Shown one piece after another: positions 33,593 to 47,172 of a DNA stretch of 64,000 bases (within the stretch, counting starts at the first letter, position 1; each line of letters starts with the position of its first letter). The notes under the pieces were generated by a model. The model saw nothing but the letters and a program-made list of their open reading frames with translations. It was not told where the DNA came from and did no database searches. Position numbers and translations under genes: made by a program. The stretch is from Hemicentrotus pulcherrimus (taxonomy: Eukaryota; Echinodermata; Echinoidea; Camarodonta; Strongylocentrotidae), in the NCBI GenBank assembly GCA_003118195.1, contig BEXV01000330.1, forward strand, positions 43,633-107,632, given 5' to 3'.

Positions 33593-35960
33593 TCTTTCTT
33601 TTAGAGCTTCTTGTTTACTAAAGCTTGCCAATTTTGTAGTGATACACATCATTCATTGGAACAACAAGAAGAAATACCAAAATAAAGAGGATAACAATAA
33701 TATCACAACAACTTTGTAAGCCTCTTGCAGACATGTTTACTTCTAATATAGAATGCTTAGTTTACCAATAGTATGTCTTATAATGGCTGGATTTCTTCGA
33801 AACGTAAACATCGATGATTTTTTTTTTATCGCTGAGTCCAATCATTGGTCACCCTTTCACATGCCAACTGTTCAATGCGAGTTATGTGAGGGCATGGGAA
33901 ACGGCGTCATGATCTTCAATAATTGTAAATCCAGAATGATCTACACAAACGAACAATTATCTCATTAACTAAAATAAAAAAAGCTGTGTAAAAATACGAA
34001 AGGTAAAAGAGGCCATTCCTAGTTATGTAGGCCAGAAAATAAAAACACATTTAAAGACAATGGTTCTCTATTCCAGACTAATGATTTTTTTTCTTACCAA
34101 CTATAATCGTTACTCAACAGAATTGCGCGTGTGTGTATATGCGGGAGCGTACGTGTGTGTGTGCGTATGTGTGCGCCCGCGCGTATACGAGTTTTGGTGT
34201 GTGTGTGTACAAAGCGTATGTATAATCCAGAAATCAACTCTCGACCCACTTATTACATTAAACAGAACTTTTAAAAAGTCTACTTATACACATACTTTTA
34301 TGGCGAATGAAAAGGCAGCTGTATTACATGTATTGTATTTCGATTGTATTGTTTTTTGTTATTTGGGTGGGTATGTACAATGAAATAAAATAGTCTCAAA
34401 TCTTGAATATACATAATTTAGTCATGGTCAAAATAAAAAACAGTGTTGACATCAAGATAATGACAAACTCTAACGTCGTGGAAACAATAATCATTTCCAT
34501 CGGTGCATATTATTGGTGTTTTCTTGACCTGTATGAGCAATAACTCGTTCACTGTTCAATAGGAGATGAAAAAACACTCGCGAAACATCCTGAGCAAAAT
34601 GACAGAACGAATCGCACTTTGGGGGAAATGGGGATATATATAGACTCATCCATCCAGATATTTGCAATTTCGTTGAGTGATTTTATCCTTATTTCTCTAT
34701 TCTCTCCTTATATTTGAACAGTAAATGGTCGCCTTTTTTCTTTTAACGCTTGCATAAGGTAATCGTTCAAAATGACCCGAGCAGAATATTCAATTTTTTT
34801 CAAATCAGGATGATGTGAAAGGAATTGTGGTTGACTCTAACGTCAAGTCTCCGCACATATCTTACTGGAACGATATAAACTTGTAAAAAGATTAATTTCA
34901 TAAAACAAAATATTGTGGGTATAGAGAAATGGTAAAAATATCATAACAAATGAAAGTAGGAAACAAGGTGTACCAGTGATTTGACCATCGATCACCTCAT
35001 AATAATCACGAGAAAGCGGTTTCAACCACTAAAAGTTCAATATACCTACCATCTGTTATAAGTCACAAGATTTTTCCTCCGCCCACTGAATATTAATGTT
35101 TGCATGAATACAAAGTATATCGATTGAGATCATCACTAGTTTAATATCCATGATGCTTTTCCCATTGTAATTTAGAAATTAATGTTTCTTTTAAGCATTA
35201 ACTATGCACCGCGACTGGAACCAAATTGGTTTGGAGTGATAGCATACAAGCGCCATTGGTCTGTGGCCGACGCATACACATTTCCGGCGTGCAAATAATT
35301 TCCTTAATTGCAGTGCAGACCACACCTGGCTGGCTAAATTATTCTGCAATGGGTACCGAAGGACCTCTGCTATCGTGCCAGACATTATGGTGCGCTAAAT
35401 GAATACCGACCATGTTAATATTTGGAGAAAATATGCCCTACAAATCCGAACAGTCATATCAGCAATTCTATGTTTGATTCTGTGTTTGTTATATTATAAC
35501 AAGGTGGCTACATTATATAAATGCAAATAGAATATAATGTAGAGATAGAAGTAGAGTTCGGTTGTTTACAGACCGATGTAGTTGGTAAGACACAAATGAC
35601 TTTGCTAATTATGCGCAATTGTGAAAATCCTCCAATATCCATGTACATGAATATGAAGATAAACACGTTTATACGCTAATTCTGCCTTGAATATGCTTCA
35701 ATCATCAGATTTAAAAAAAAGTAACATCTAATATTTAGTTTCGTCTTGCAGTGCATATATGTTAACATACATGTACTTTGTTGGCCTAACGATTGGAGAA
35801 AATCATCGATTGGAAGATGATGATTATGACATGGAGCGTGATATTAAAGAGCTAAAATGCGCTAAAAAAATGCAATGATTTGAAGGTGAATGACAAGAAA
35901 GAATGCATTCATTTAGTATTATTTTTACACCAACGTACACGCATACACACATAAAATATG
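33593..35960. other. Intron part, no gene seen
   Basis: A GT-rich stretch with some GC-containing units lies at about 34129-34210. Frames overlapping it are valine/cysteine-rich artefacts. Confidence 0.5.
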
Positions 35961-35973
35961 CACACACACACAT

Positions 35974-36018
<45 letters not shown>
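35961..36018. repeat. Compound (CA)n(TA)n microsatellite
   Basis: CA units at 35961-35990, with one AT interruption, are followed by TA units to 36018. Confidence 0.95.
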
Positions 36019-36021
<3 letters not shown>

Positions 36022-36907
36022 TGTGGTGGAATAATTAGCTGTCTTGTTCAAAATATTTCCGGAAAATAATGTTAGAAATCAATGATTCCATGTAACCTCG
36101 AAAATGTTTAGTTTTTACCCATAATATGATTAGAAAAACATGCAACATAGCAACGGTAAACACACAAATATACCTTACTTTCACACTATTTCATACACTA
36201 TGCAATCAAAGACGAATGGGACAAGTAAACAAAAAAAAACAGCAAAAATTAGATATTGAACATAACTTGCAGTATTGCGTCCATTTCTCTTCTCATTGCC
36301 TGTCAGAGTTTACCACCCCTTAAGCACTTACTGTTAGATATTCAGATTATCCAAGTGTAAGACTTTCTCCATTAATGCATAGGATCACTACCCCAAGAGA
36401 GAGAAGAGGCCCTAAAACTATTAGCGATTCCCTGCAGATGATGTATACGGGCTCTTAAAGTATGTCAAGCGGGTCTCTGGTCTCATTTTCTTGTCTCAGC
36501 TGTGTTAAATTGAACCAATTGGTTTTCTATCATGGCCTACAATAATCCAGTCAATTCGCAGTCAGGAGTGAGAAAGCTCCATTGAATTTGAATCCCTTCT
36601 AATGCGTGCTTTCACTACAAACCCCCACACGTTGTGTTCAAGTTCTAATTACAATTCGAAGGTCATTCTCAATGAGCATCGGGATTTTGCCCGGTTGCTA
36701 CCATGCAACAAAAAAAACATTAACTTTAACAAACGTGCTCACGGCAAAACTAATGCAAAAAATGCAATTAATGGTAAAAAAAACACATCTGGTCTTGGGT
36801 TTGATTATAAAATAAATTCAATTTGAAAATAGCTTTCCATTATTTGCATGTATTGTTTTAGCCTTTACAATATTTTAGAAAATATGTTGAAAATGGCGAT
36901 AAGAGAC

Positions 36908-36955
36908 ATCGTCGATAATAAGCGCTATATAAAAGCGTTATATTTTTATTTACAG
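36908..36955 (+). mobile_element. Solo SINE/LINE 3' tail
   Basis: GAGACATCGTCGATAATAAG leads into GCGCTATATAAAAGCG and a T/A-rich end. This is close to the GCGC-stem tail of the SINE at 56459. Confidence 0.5.
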
Positions 36956-39239
36956 AATTATTTTATTTGTGAAACACAAAACAATGGCAAGTGTGATCAA
37001 AATGAAAAAAGAATGTTGACATCTATTTTCTAAACTTAAGAAACGTTCAAGGCTCAATTTTTTTTTTTTAATGTAGGGCAATCGAAAATTTTCTTATCCG
37101 TTTTAGTAATAGGCAGTAGTGAAAGGGAAGCGGTAGTTGTACGAGTTTGTCCCTAACCATAAAAAATATATATCAACCATTTTGATGACGTTCCCCAGTT
37201 GTGCTCCTCCGACAAGTGTTTAATTGGCCATGCAGTGGAAGGGTGTACATATTTACCTCTTGGAATATGTCAATTACCAAATTTATGTAATAAAAGATGT
37301 CCTAGTTTATCAGGATAATACATTGGAGCGATGTATCGTGTGTGGCGCCAACCCACTTTGAGGTTGCGCGTTTTAATGAAATATACCTTTATAAACCTAT
37401 GAATCCGCAAAAGGATGTCAGGTGAATATATTGGATTTTGTAGTTCCTGAATAGGAATAATCGTTCGTCACCCTTTAGGAGGATCCAGCTGCTGACCCGT
37501 GAAGTGTATGCTTCCTATATTGCTGCCAGCCTGGCCTTAACAGAATTATATACGGCCTCGTTGGTTATATGGAAACTGTTGGGGCATCCATTAGATTTAT
37601 CCTTCCCTCAATATTATTTTGCAGGGTGACCGCGACTGTAAATTTGATTTTGGAATAGATGTGGAATAGAGAGCGGAAGGAAATGGCACAGAATGAGTGA
37701 CCAATGATGATTCAATTTTAGGGATAAGCGGTGCTGTCACCGAGGTTCCAATATACTCGAAGATGATTTGGAAGGTTGTTTTGCCAAATTACGTGTGATG
37801 TAATATATACAGATTGTAAAAAAAAAAAATTATAACAAATGAAATATTTACATATAACAAATTCTAGGATACAGTTATACAGTTAGGAATAATTATCAAA
37901 AATAAAAGTTTTAGTTCAATCTTTATTTGTATGTCGGCGGTGTTATTCCGACCGAACCTTTATAAAATTTAAAAAGACAGACGTAAACTTCACAATTTTG
38001 CAAATGATATTTTAGTAGTTTAATAACTGGAGGAATGTGATTTTCAAAAAAATGGTAATAAAAAAACTAAACCCTTGGCAAACTCAAGTCGCAAGTGGTG
38101 TTCAAAGATAATATTTATTTTTCTTCATGTCTTATTTAAATTTCAATATCTTTGTGATTATGCCCTAATTCATGGGCTTTTCAAAACAAGAAGGAAGGAC
38201 ACGTGAGGGATCAAATCGGAAATTGCACAATCACCGATTTGATTGAATAAAGACATATGCCTAAGAGCAAATTTTCTTTTATACAAATCTGATTAATAAA
38301 TGATAAGCCTGTTGCTCTTGAACGCTATTCAAGAACACAGAATAGCTCTGTCCAGTCTTAAATGTCCCTCATTTGGTGTAGACGAAAGCATTCAGGGGTG
38401 CTCACAGCTGTCCTCACAGAAAAAAGAGCAATAACATACACTGCCACCTTCGTCAGTCAAGTAACAACAAACATGCAAGACTTACAGAGTCACACCTCTA
38501 GCGGTAGCTTAATGCATTTAATAGTAACTAGCCCTAAGTAAATAACAAAAGGTCACGGTTCGTCTGCGTATTGAGAGCACGGCCGCGAAACTAGTAATTC
38601 GTGTGCACATCTTTGTTTACAATTGGGATGTGTGACATTTACTGAAATATCGTGACGATTCTGTCGATACCATGCACATATTGGGATACCGATTGCGGTT
38701 GCATAAAATGTAATCGTTAAGGATCTCATCAATAACATCCTTTGTGTCAACATATGCCCCCGCTTAAAAAAGGGAACACATTAAGAATTATAATGTTATA
38801 ACCATGGCAAACGAGATATTGTTGTTTGCCAGGCTAAATCGAACATACCATCTGTTTGAAATCAGAAGGACAATAACTTAGTTTAAATTGACAAGAGTTA
38901 TTAACTTTTTAATTTCAAACAGGTTATGAAGCCAAAATGCAAATGCGCCACTAATTTCAGATTCAGCGTATGTACGATGTGACTAGCATACAGTACTAGC
39001 TAAAAAGAACTGAAATAGAGACGTTTTAATTCATCTATCGGTATGGTCGCCAATGGTAAACTACATTATGTGGCGTATAATGTCTTCTTGCTTCAGACGA
39101 CTCCCTTATCTTATCCGTATGCGCGTCGTGTATCCATTCTTGACGAAAATGTAATTCAGTTTACTTTCGACTGCATTTGAGTTTGAATCAATTATTGATG
39201 GCATTCATCAGCAGTCATGGCCAGAAAAACATTTGATCT
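36956..39239. other. Intron part, no gene seen
   Basis: AT-rich, with poly-A at about 37819-37828. No recognisable coding or RNA feature. Confidence 0.5.
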
Positions 39240-39365
39240 CTTGTTATTACGATACGGCTTCGGCGCCGGGCGCCGGGCGGCGGTGAACCCGAGGTCTTCG
39301 CGTGAAGGGACAGGAAACAGGCGCCTTGTTGCCACTTCATTCACGTCTGAACGCGCAATTCCATT
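39240..39365. promoter_or_regulatory. Intronic CpG-rich patch
   Basis: A compact GC-rich block includes GGCGCCGGGCGCCGGGCGGC at about 39262 and many CpG in otherwise AT-rich intron. Frames are open on both strands (plus 39217-39447, minus 39192-39467), as expected of CpG-rich, stop-poor DNA, so I do not call a gene. It could be an enhancer, an internal promoter or an unrecognised exon. Confidence 0.3.
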
Positions 39366-40142
39366 TGCGAATTTCACTAATGGTTTGTTATTCCCTCTGT
39401 ACCTGATTGAATGTTTCGGGTTTGCATTTCCACTCATCCAGAAGTAATTCAGGTAGATGGGATGCAATCGATGCTTTGCATTATTAAAAACATTTCCTTT
39501 GGGATGATTAATATCTCATTCCCATGTTATGAAAGCGAGACCGGATAACGAAAACAATGTTTATCCAAATGTTTAGACTTCAACCATTCACTGAATTTCT
39601 TTTTACCGTCAAGTTAAAGGTATTTCATCTCTTGATTCTAGCCCAAAATCACAATATGACGTTGGTGCATTCATTCTGATAAACAAGAAAAATTGTATAC
39701 ACCACAATAGACTAACGAGTCCTAATGCTCGTACTTTAAACGATTAAATTGGGGGTTCGGCTTTAATATTTGACTTGAACTAATCTGATGAGGTCAATTG
39801 ACGTAATTACAACATTGGCGACTCAGAAAATAAAGATTAATATGAACAAAAAGGGAAAAACAGAAAACCCAGCAGAGTTCGGATAACATCTCCATCACGC
39901 CACTTAAATTCTTAGCTTCCAACATTTATGATGACAATGTGCTTTTCAAAAGAAAGAAAAAATATGTGTTACGCTTTTTTTTTTAATTTACAGTATACCA
40001 ACCAAAAAATGTCGATCCAATCCTACACAGTCCAGATAAAAATTGTTATCATCCTTTCTTCGAAAGATAATTAGTCAAATAGAAAATAAAGGAGCAAAGA
40101 AGCAAACAAGATGGGTAGGGTAAGATGAGAAGCACATGCAAT
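39366..40142. other. Intron part, no gene seen
   Basis: Nothing recognisable before the hairpin at 40143. Confidence 0.5.
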
Positions 40143-40232
40143 ATGGTCGTTGGTGGTAGGAATTTAAAGGTAGCGTGTACTAAAAGTACATGTCCCTTTA
40201 TCTGATCCTCGAGTCCTACCGCTAACGACCAT
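40143..40232 (+). repeat. 90-nt imperfect hairpin
   Basis: ATGGTCGTTGGTGGTAGGA (40143-40161) pairs along its full 19 bases with TCCTACCGCTAACGACCAT (40214-40232), with two G-U wobbles on the plus strand. Inside, AAAGG pairs with CCTTT, and TGTACT pairs with AGTACA around an AAA loop. ACATG before and CATGT after could extend the base. The length resembles a pre-miRNA, but the inner bulge is asymmetric (about 4 against 14 bases), so a foldback MITE is as likely. I recognise no known miRNA seed. Confidence 0.6.
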
Positions 40233-42313
40233 GGACCCCATGTCATGAAAACCTCTCCTTAACATTCGGTTACATTAGTTCGTTCATTTTGTACCATCAT
40301 ACTGGCTAAGATTGACAAGTTGACGGACTTTATGAGCTACAATGAAAAATAATTTCGAAATAAAATCAACCAAATGCCATTTCAATAATCTTGTCCATCA
40401 ACTTTTGAAACGTGCGAAATTCTCAATGACATTATGATCCGAATACAATTTTACGCGATACAAAAGCTAATAGTTTTTAATGGGAATGTTTTGAAGTAAA
40501 GAAGGAGTGTCAGAAGATAGGCAAGTCTGGAGACTTCTCTATTGATGAATATTAAAGGGAAACATTACATCAGGTAAACGGCAAACACCATATGCAATAA
40601 GCATAACATGTCAAATTAAAAGTAGAGAAGTAGAGAATGTGTCCACTTACATTATTTTGAACATCTCATTAAATTAGGAAATGAAGCTGGTAAATTAAAG
40701 CTAACGAATAACCCAAACTAAGCTCGGAATCAGAACTTTAATTTGTACAGCTGTAAACAAAAACTAGGACAACAAATGCCGGAACTACAACGTTCACTTT
40801 GTTTCCTGGAAAAAGGCCAAAGCATGTTTTACACGACGAAACTTTCCATTCCTGCTCGCAAGGGATAGCAATGGGCTACATACAAACATCACGAAGGAAA
40901 ACGTATGGCCTGACTTTGGTATTCCATTTCTTTACTCATTTCCTTCTAGGTTTATCCTTTAGAATCTCAATATTGCCTATTTTTCATATAAAGTGTATTT
41001 TCTATGTTTCACATTCTTGAAAATCAACTGCTTTTTAATTCCGCTTATTTTTGCCCGGCTGTTCTTCTAAATCCAACAAAGAAGTACTTGAAATATGCGT
41101 GCTGAAATTCCATTATACGATGAATTGTTGCATGATAAGTACTTGAGCAGTGTTTAGCTTCCAAGGTAATCATTTCACCATAACGCGGGGATATCCCTTT
41201 CTAATTATTTTGAGAAGATTGAAGTGCGGTATTATTTCGTAGCCTATCCGTTTCACCTTGATGGAGATCACGATGCCTATGTCTACTCTCACAATCTCCC
41301 CTGTCTCGATCATACCAAATTCTGCCATGTTGGTAAACAAGCGTATCATGTGACATCAATTTCCCGCCAAATCTCTGGTGGTCTTCCATCCAGCACAGCC
41401 CTTGATTTTTTCACTTGGAAATACATTTATGAACTCTCGCCTACTTTTTTAACAGTAAAGGATAAAATTACGAGAATGGGTACAGAATTGAAAAAAAAAA
41501 GTGAATTCGTAGAAGACATTTTATTTATTCATAAGCAGAATCTAAAAGCACACTTTTTTTCCTGCGGGAACTTCACTATGCAAATCTCTTGTCTATTGTA
41601 AGTATGCAGCATAAGGGATTAATCAGATAGAAGTGAGTTATCCAAACATTGGAATCATAAATTTATGCTCACGGGTTGACATTACGGTTGCAAAATTGTG
41701 CAGGCACATTTCTTCATTATTTTCCACTTCTCTACAAAGCAAAACAAATCAAATAATTGTTTGCAACTCTCATGAGCCGAGTGGAAACTGTAAAAACAGG
41801 TCAATTGAGTCTCGTCTATGTTTTCTGCTTTTGCGATCTGCCAGAATGTGATGTCATACAATTTAGGCCATAGAATGTCCATAATTTGTCTCTTTTTTTT
41901 TCATCCCTAAAATCGTCTCTCCCTATGACCAGTATCGGTCGAATGACGCTTCTTATATGATATTATAATCATTCATTTGGTTTTAATCACAAACATAGCT
42001 AATACTTATGCCCTTCTGACATGTTGCGATGCATGCGACTATGTGCTTTCGAGAATTTAATTGTAATGAACTTTTAGTAATACGATACGGAGGTGGATAA
42101 GTAATTATAACATCTGCGTGTTCTCTCGCCAGTGCGCACATGTGAGAACTTTACTTTTTTTAAGATGCGGGTTTTTACTAATGGGAATAAAGACTATGTT
42201 ATAGGAATTGTAGAGTTCTATAATGATTAAAAGAAATCGTAACCAAACTCGTTATCTTCAGTCACATCAGAAATTGTGTGAAATATTTACCAAATGGCTA
42301 TGCCTAGAAAAGG
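40233..42313. other. Intron part, no gene seen
   Basis: A 125-codon plus-strand frame at 41224-41601 has no recognisable motif or good splice sites. The rest is AT-rich. Confidence 0.45.

Positions 42314-42352
<39 letters not shown>
42314..42352. repeat. Compound (GT)n(TA)n microsatellite
   Basis: Four GT units run into about fifteen TA units. Confidence 0.95.
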
Positions 42353-42355
<3 letters not shown>

Positions 42356-42764
42356 AAACATACATATGTATACAGGCAAACCTGCATGTTGAAGTCATCT
42401 AAGTGAAACTTTGCCATTATAGACAGGCGCCTTACACAAATGTGGACACTAAGACAAGTTCGACTGTATAAATGTATGTATATATACATATTAATCTCAT
42501 TCTTGATTAATACATTTCATAGCGATGTTAGCGATTCATATTAATGTTTTTAAACGCTGTGCTATTCCCATTCGATAATTAGATCGTACCAAAGCCGTAA
42601 CACTTAATATTTTTCTTCTGTTTATAGGAATGAATGATAACACAATTCGAACTGAAATTTCTAATGAGAGGGATACAGAAAGGAAAATAAACACGTTGAT
42701 AAATATCACAGGCCTAAAAAAAAAATTTAAACATAAATATTCGTGTCCTTAAAGGTAAAGACCA

Positions 42765-42935
42765 GTTATGGTCATGCGATTGCATTGTGAAAGAAACGTT
42801 GTGGAATCGATCAGAAAAGGTCGATCATCTAGCATCTAGCATCTGCAAGGTTCTGGAATCATCAAAATGATTAGAAATTTTGCCCATTCTTCGTAAAGTT
42901 ACACGCACTTTACACAAAAAGATGTATATGGGACT
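42765..42935 (+). repeat. Dispersed repeat, copy 2
   Basis: The plus strand matches the minus strand of 32359-32545, so the two copies are inverted about 10.3 kb apart in the same intron. A 13-bp deletion and single-base changes relative to copy 1 destroy the frame. Both copies end at the same GGGACT, which suggests a defined element end. Confidence 0.75.
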
Positions 42936-45285
42936 ACCCTATATCTCTCACACGACCATGAGAGAAACAAAATTACCAAATATATGAATTAGTAGGCGGT
43001 TTCCCGGCAAATTTTGTTATCATCATGTATTAGTCAAAACATATTCTTTCACATGATTGGTAATGAGAGCTTCCATTTCATTTTTTTGAAATTGGGGCGT
43101 TTCCAATACTGGTCTTTATCTTTAAACACAGTTGAAAGCATATCGCAGATGGTAACATTCCCTTTTTCCCCACAAATCAATAAAATCAACCAGTAAAAAA
43201 ACCTACGGTTGTCATGAACGTCAGATACAGAACTATAATTAAAGCTTTATCATGACAATTATGAACTTTTATCTATTACCAGACCACATTCATTACAGTT
43301 GACATGCTTCATCTTATAATTGCAGACAGCTAGACGTCTTTTACTTGATTTAAGTCCCTTGAGCATAGGTAAAGTAAATACCCGCGCTTCAATAAGACGG
43401 ACCCCCTATATAATACCGCTTTTGCAAGGCTTTTGTAGATACTTGGAGCACAGCAGGAAAAGTATTTATTCAAACATCAGAATTATTAACATTTTGTCCA
43501 GTTATTTGTTTACTATCCTCACACTTTTTCTTCCCTGTTGACTTGTGACTACAGATCATCGGAAGTATGACAAAGAAGCTTCACAGATATATACAATAAA
43601 TATCAAAGATCGTTATTTAAAGATATTGTAAAGTTTTCCTTTTCTTGACAGTTTTATCGATTGTTTTACATATCAGCTTTCGATCTCGAAGGTTGATAAA
43701 AAACTGCATAGTTTTAACTTATTATATTCCTTTTGCCGTACTAACCATCTAAAACGCAAAAAATCAGGGGAAAAAATCTCAAACCACAAAGAGATTTTTG
43801 GTTTTATTTGAAGGCGCCACTGTGCGACATCCTCTGACAATAACTTAACTTCTCCCAAACGATTTATAAATTTTTCCATCCGTCTTTCCATTAAAAAGGG
43901 ACATAAAAACATGCTTTTAAAAACGATTGATGTTTGGAATGGTATATGCAGCCAATTCATTGTTTTGTAAAACTTTCACCTCAAATTTGATTAAATTATA
44001 ATAATATAGTTACGAGAATTCTGGATTCGATCAGATTTTTTTTCTCCGATTGTATTCATTAATAATGGTCTGTTTTCATTCACACTTTCAGATTATCTTA
44101 AATTGTACATCTAGCTTTGAAGTCACTACCTTAGCACAATTTCTCTCATCTGAACAATGTTACAAAGTCCCGTTAAAGTTAAAGGTGCTATATTTGCACG
44201 GCTACTGACATCCAAGCTCTTTAATTGCAAAGAAATATTTCCACAAAGGACAACCTTATATGAAAAATCAAATTAAATAAATTTTATGTTTTCAATCTTT
44301 CCCAAAATCCTTCTCGAGATTTGATTTTGCATCGTTTCGCAAAATGCTACTCACAGAAAAGCTTATGAAAATTGTTTAAAGGAAAAATAACCACTTGAGT
44401 ATAAAAGCCATTTCTACCATTGGGAATTATGTATGTTTATATAAACGAAATACAATCAAACGTTTGGCAATAATGCAACTGCAATTTTGAAGGTTAGGTT
44501 GTGTTCTTCGGTTCAATCAATAATAAACAAAAGCACTTGAAATTTCATTTGGTTTCATTTTAAAATCACTGGTACGTAGCATGGTAGGCTATGTTTGCGC
44601 AAAGAATAAGAGACTATTGGGAGATTGGACAGAATTTTGTTTTATTCTAACAAAAATATATAAGCCATAGCCAAGGCAAAAAGTGCATTCTATCTTTTAC
44701 TATCGTATACAATAATAAAATATCAGCAGCAAATTATTTATACATTTCGTATCCGCCATAAAAAAAGACATTATATTAGTATTCATTCATTTATCAAGAG
44801 CTCTGTCGTTATCGTGACGACTTAACATGAACATGAAATTTAAGCATGTTTAAACTGTGGGTTATGGGTATTCATAATGAAAACCGATTTCATGAATGAT
44901 ATTTTCGAATGATAATAAACCTAGTTGATTTCATTTAGGTCAATCCAATCCTTCTTTTGAAAAACGCAATATAGTTTTGTTTTTAATATGACGTTTATGA
45001 TTTGCTCCGCTCACGCTTCACCTTAATAATACTCACTTATACAAAATTTCCTATGTGGGAGACATCATAACTAATGATAATTTCATGAAATGAATTATTC
45101 AGAGAGGCTTATTTGCCTTCAAGAACCGTCAACATAAAGACTATGCTTAATACGAGGAGTCCTTTACAGTATAAGGTGTTGTAAAAGTTGGCAACTGTGC
45201 ATCGCTTCATAATGGTTTGAGCCAGCCTTTCTTTTTAACAACGGGCTTGTAACTCAAACCGCGTCATGATAATAATAATCGTGTC
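42936..45285. other. Intron part, no gene seen
   Basis: A 95-codon minus-strand frame at 43673-43960 has no recognisable domain. The rest is AT-rich. Confidence 0.45.
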
Positions 45286-45480
45286 ATGCCTTGGCAGGGC
45301 TTACTCGTCATCACTCATCTACGCAGCTCGGTAGCTTTAGTGGCGGAGCAGCAGCATCGCACCAGCAACAACAACACACCCTTACAGAGAGACAGAGAGA
45401 GAGCGAGAGCGAGATGGAAGCCAGCACCACCCGTAACACGCACAACGCACACTTTTCGGGTCTCTAGAAGCATGATAAAC
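45286..45480. promoter_or_regulatory. Second intronic CpG/GC-rich patch
   Basis: The sequence changes abruptly to higher GC, with CAG/CAA triplets, CpG and a GA-rich run (about 45387-45413). It looks like a 5' UTR, promoter or enhancer segment, but nothing in it proves that. It is followed by a 13-bp direct repeat TGTTTAAACGTTA at 45494-45506 and 45528-45540. Confidence 0.25.
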
Positions 45481-45540
45481 GTGTTAGATGTTCTGTTTAA
45501 ACGTTACTTTGGCATACGTTACGTAGGTGTTTAAACGTTA

Positions 45541-47131
45541 TTTTAGCAGTGAACTTTTGAAGTTCTGACCAATTCTTTGAAGAACAATGACAAGAAAATG
45601 ATCGTTTCGGTTTTTTTAAAAATAGTGTTGAATCACCTTGGTAATATCGATATGGCTTCACCAAGGAATATACAGTTGTATTCATTGTTGCATGATGCTT
45701 CAATATGTCCATTGCAATGGATGGTTAAGGATAAACGTGATCATAAGTGGATTTTTGGAGAGCGATTTGCTAGGTATCAGGCGTTGAATATTATTACACA
45801 GCCAGCTTTAGCTTTATAGCTACTATGACAAAGCACCGAAATATCCCAGGAATTTCTGCCTATCGGGTATCCATTCACTGCAGTTCAGTTTCGTGCTAAG
45901 TCATACAAAATGATGCAATGGAAATGCCAATTTCTAGGGGTTGCTAGCAAAGACTAAATAGAAGAGTTCGTTCCCGTTCACACATTTAATCGATGATAAT
46001 ATCTCATGCACCCCGTGCATTTCCTCATTGCAATTGATTTCAATTATTACTGAATATCCCTATGATCCAAATTTCATAGATGATCGAGCGGTATTGGCAG
46101 CGTCCAAAGACACGGCTTTTCATGCTTGGATAGGGTAATGGTAGTTAAGATATTGATGTGAACTTGAGCTGATGATGTAGTTTGAAAAGGAACAGTAAAT
46201 ATAGACGCTTTGGCAACGTTTTAGTCTTTATCTTTGTATAGCAATATTTATATAAAACATGACACTGATATTAATGAACATCAGGCTTTCGATTAAAAGG
46301 AATCGCATATCTTTAAATAGCCCTAAACGATAATAATTACAGATGCATATGTTAGCCCAGTTAAAGAATGCGACATTTTTTTAGTGATTACGTTAGTGTA
46401 AGGTTGCGCGCATTTGTCGTTCCTAGGTTTTAAAAAAAGGTGGTTTACTTAATCATATCTGATGAGCCTCAATTCGTTAAATAAAAATGACGTCATTTAG
46501 TATGGGAAGAGATGAATAGCTAGTAAATCAAAGCAATATACGTGATAAATTAATGATAAAACACTATAAAACAATCGAAATGGAATGGGTTGAATGACCC
46601 TGTATTGTTTACTTCTATGCAAATGTGATGAAAATGTACCCGTTTCAGATTTGTTTTCCTGTCATCTTGTTTCATTCAACCCTTCCTGATATTTCTTCTG
46701 GCAAAAAGTCGAAGCATATGGAAATCGACCACGCGCCTAAATCCATGGCCTGGAAACCAGATCCGATATGGTGGAAGGAGACAACAATCAAGAGCAACCA
46801 TATACTATTGCCTGAGATGAAGGCTGGTGCAAGGTAGCGAGAAGGTGGAGAAAAACACAGTCGAGGTAAACAGGGGTGGGGCGTAGAATATGACAATGGC
46901 TTTAAGGATGGTACAACTTAAACCTGTCTCATGGACTAGATATTGGATGCAAGAGCGATGCGAAGTTGACACGCGAACGTGCACAGCTGAAGTTTTTGTC
47001 CGTTTGTTAGTTTGTTGGTGTTGATGTTGTTTATGTTTTACCTATTGCCTAATCCCATCTCTCTCCCTCTTTCACTCTCTCTATCTATTTAACAATATCT
47101 CCGTTTACTAATTAAAAAAAAGACAATTAAT
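45541..47131. other. Intron part, no gene seen
   Basis: Frames of 70-80 codons (45577-45819, 46625-46837) carry no recognised motif. Confidence 0.45.
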
Positions 47132-47172
47132 TATAAATAATAATAATAACAATATTAGCGCTATAAAACCTA
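47132..47172 (-). mobile_element. Solo SINE/LINE 3' tail
   Basis: On the minus strand TTTTATAGCGCTAATATTG is followed by TTATTATTATT, matching the end of the SINE at 56459. No head is attached. Confidence 0.45.

Noticed and set aside
41224..41601. 125-codon plus-strand frame in the intron
   Set aside because: No recognisable motif or convincing splice sites, and composition like the surrounding intron.
43673..43960. 95-codon minus-strand frame, possible cassette exon of the channel
   Set aside because: No K2P-like sequence and no need for an extra exon; both known exons join in frame.
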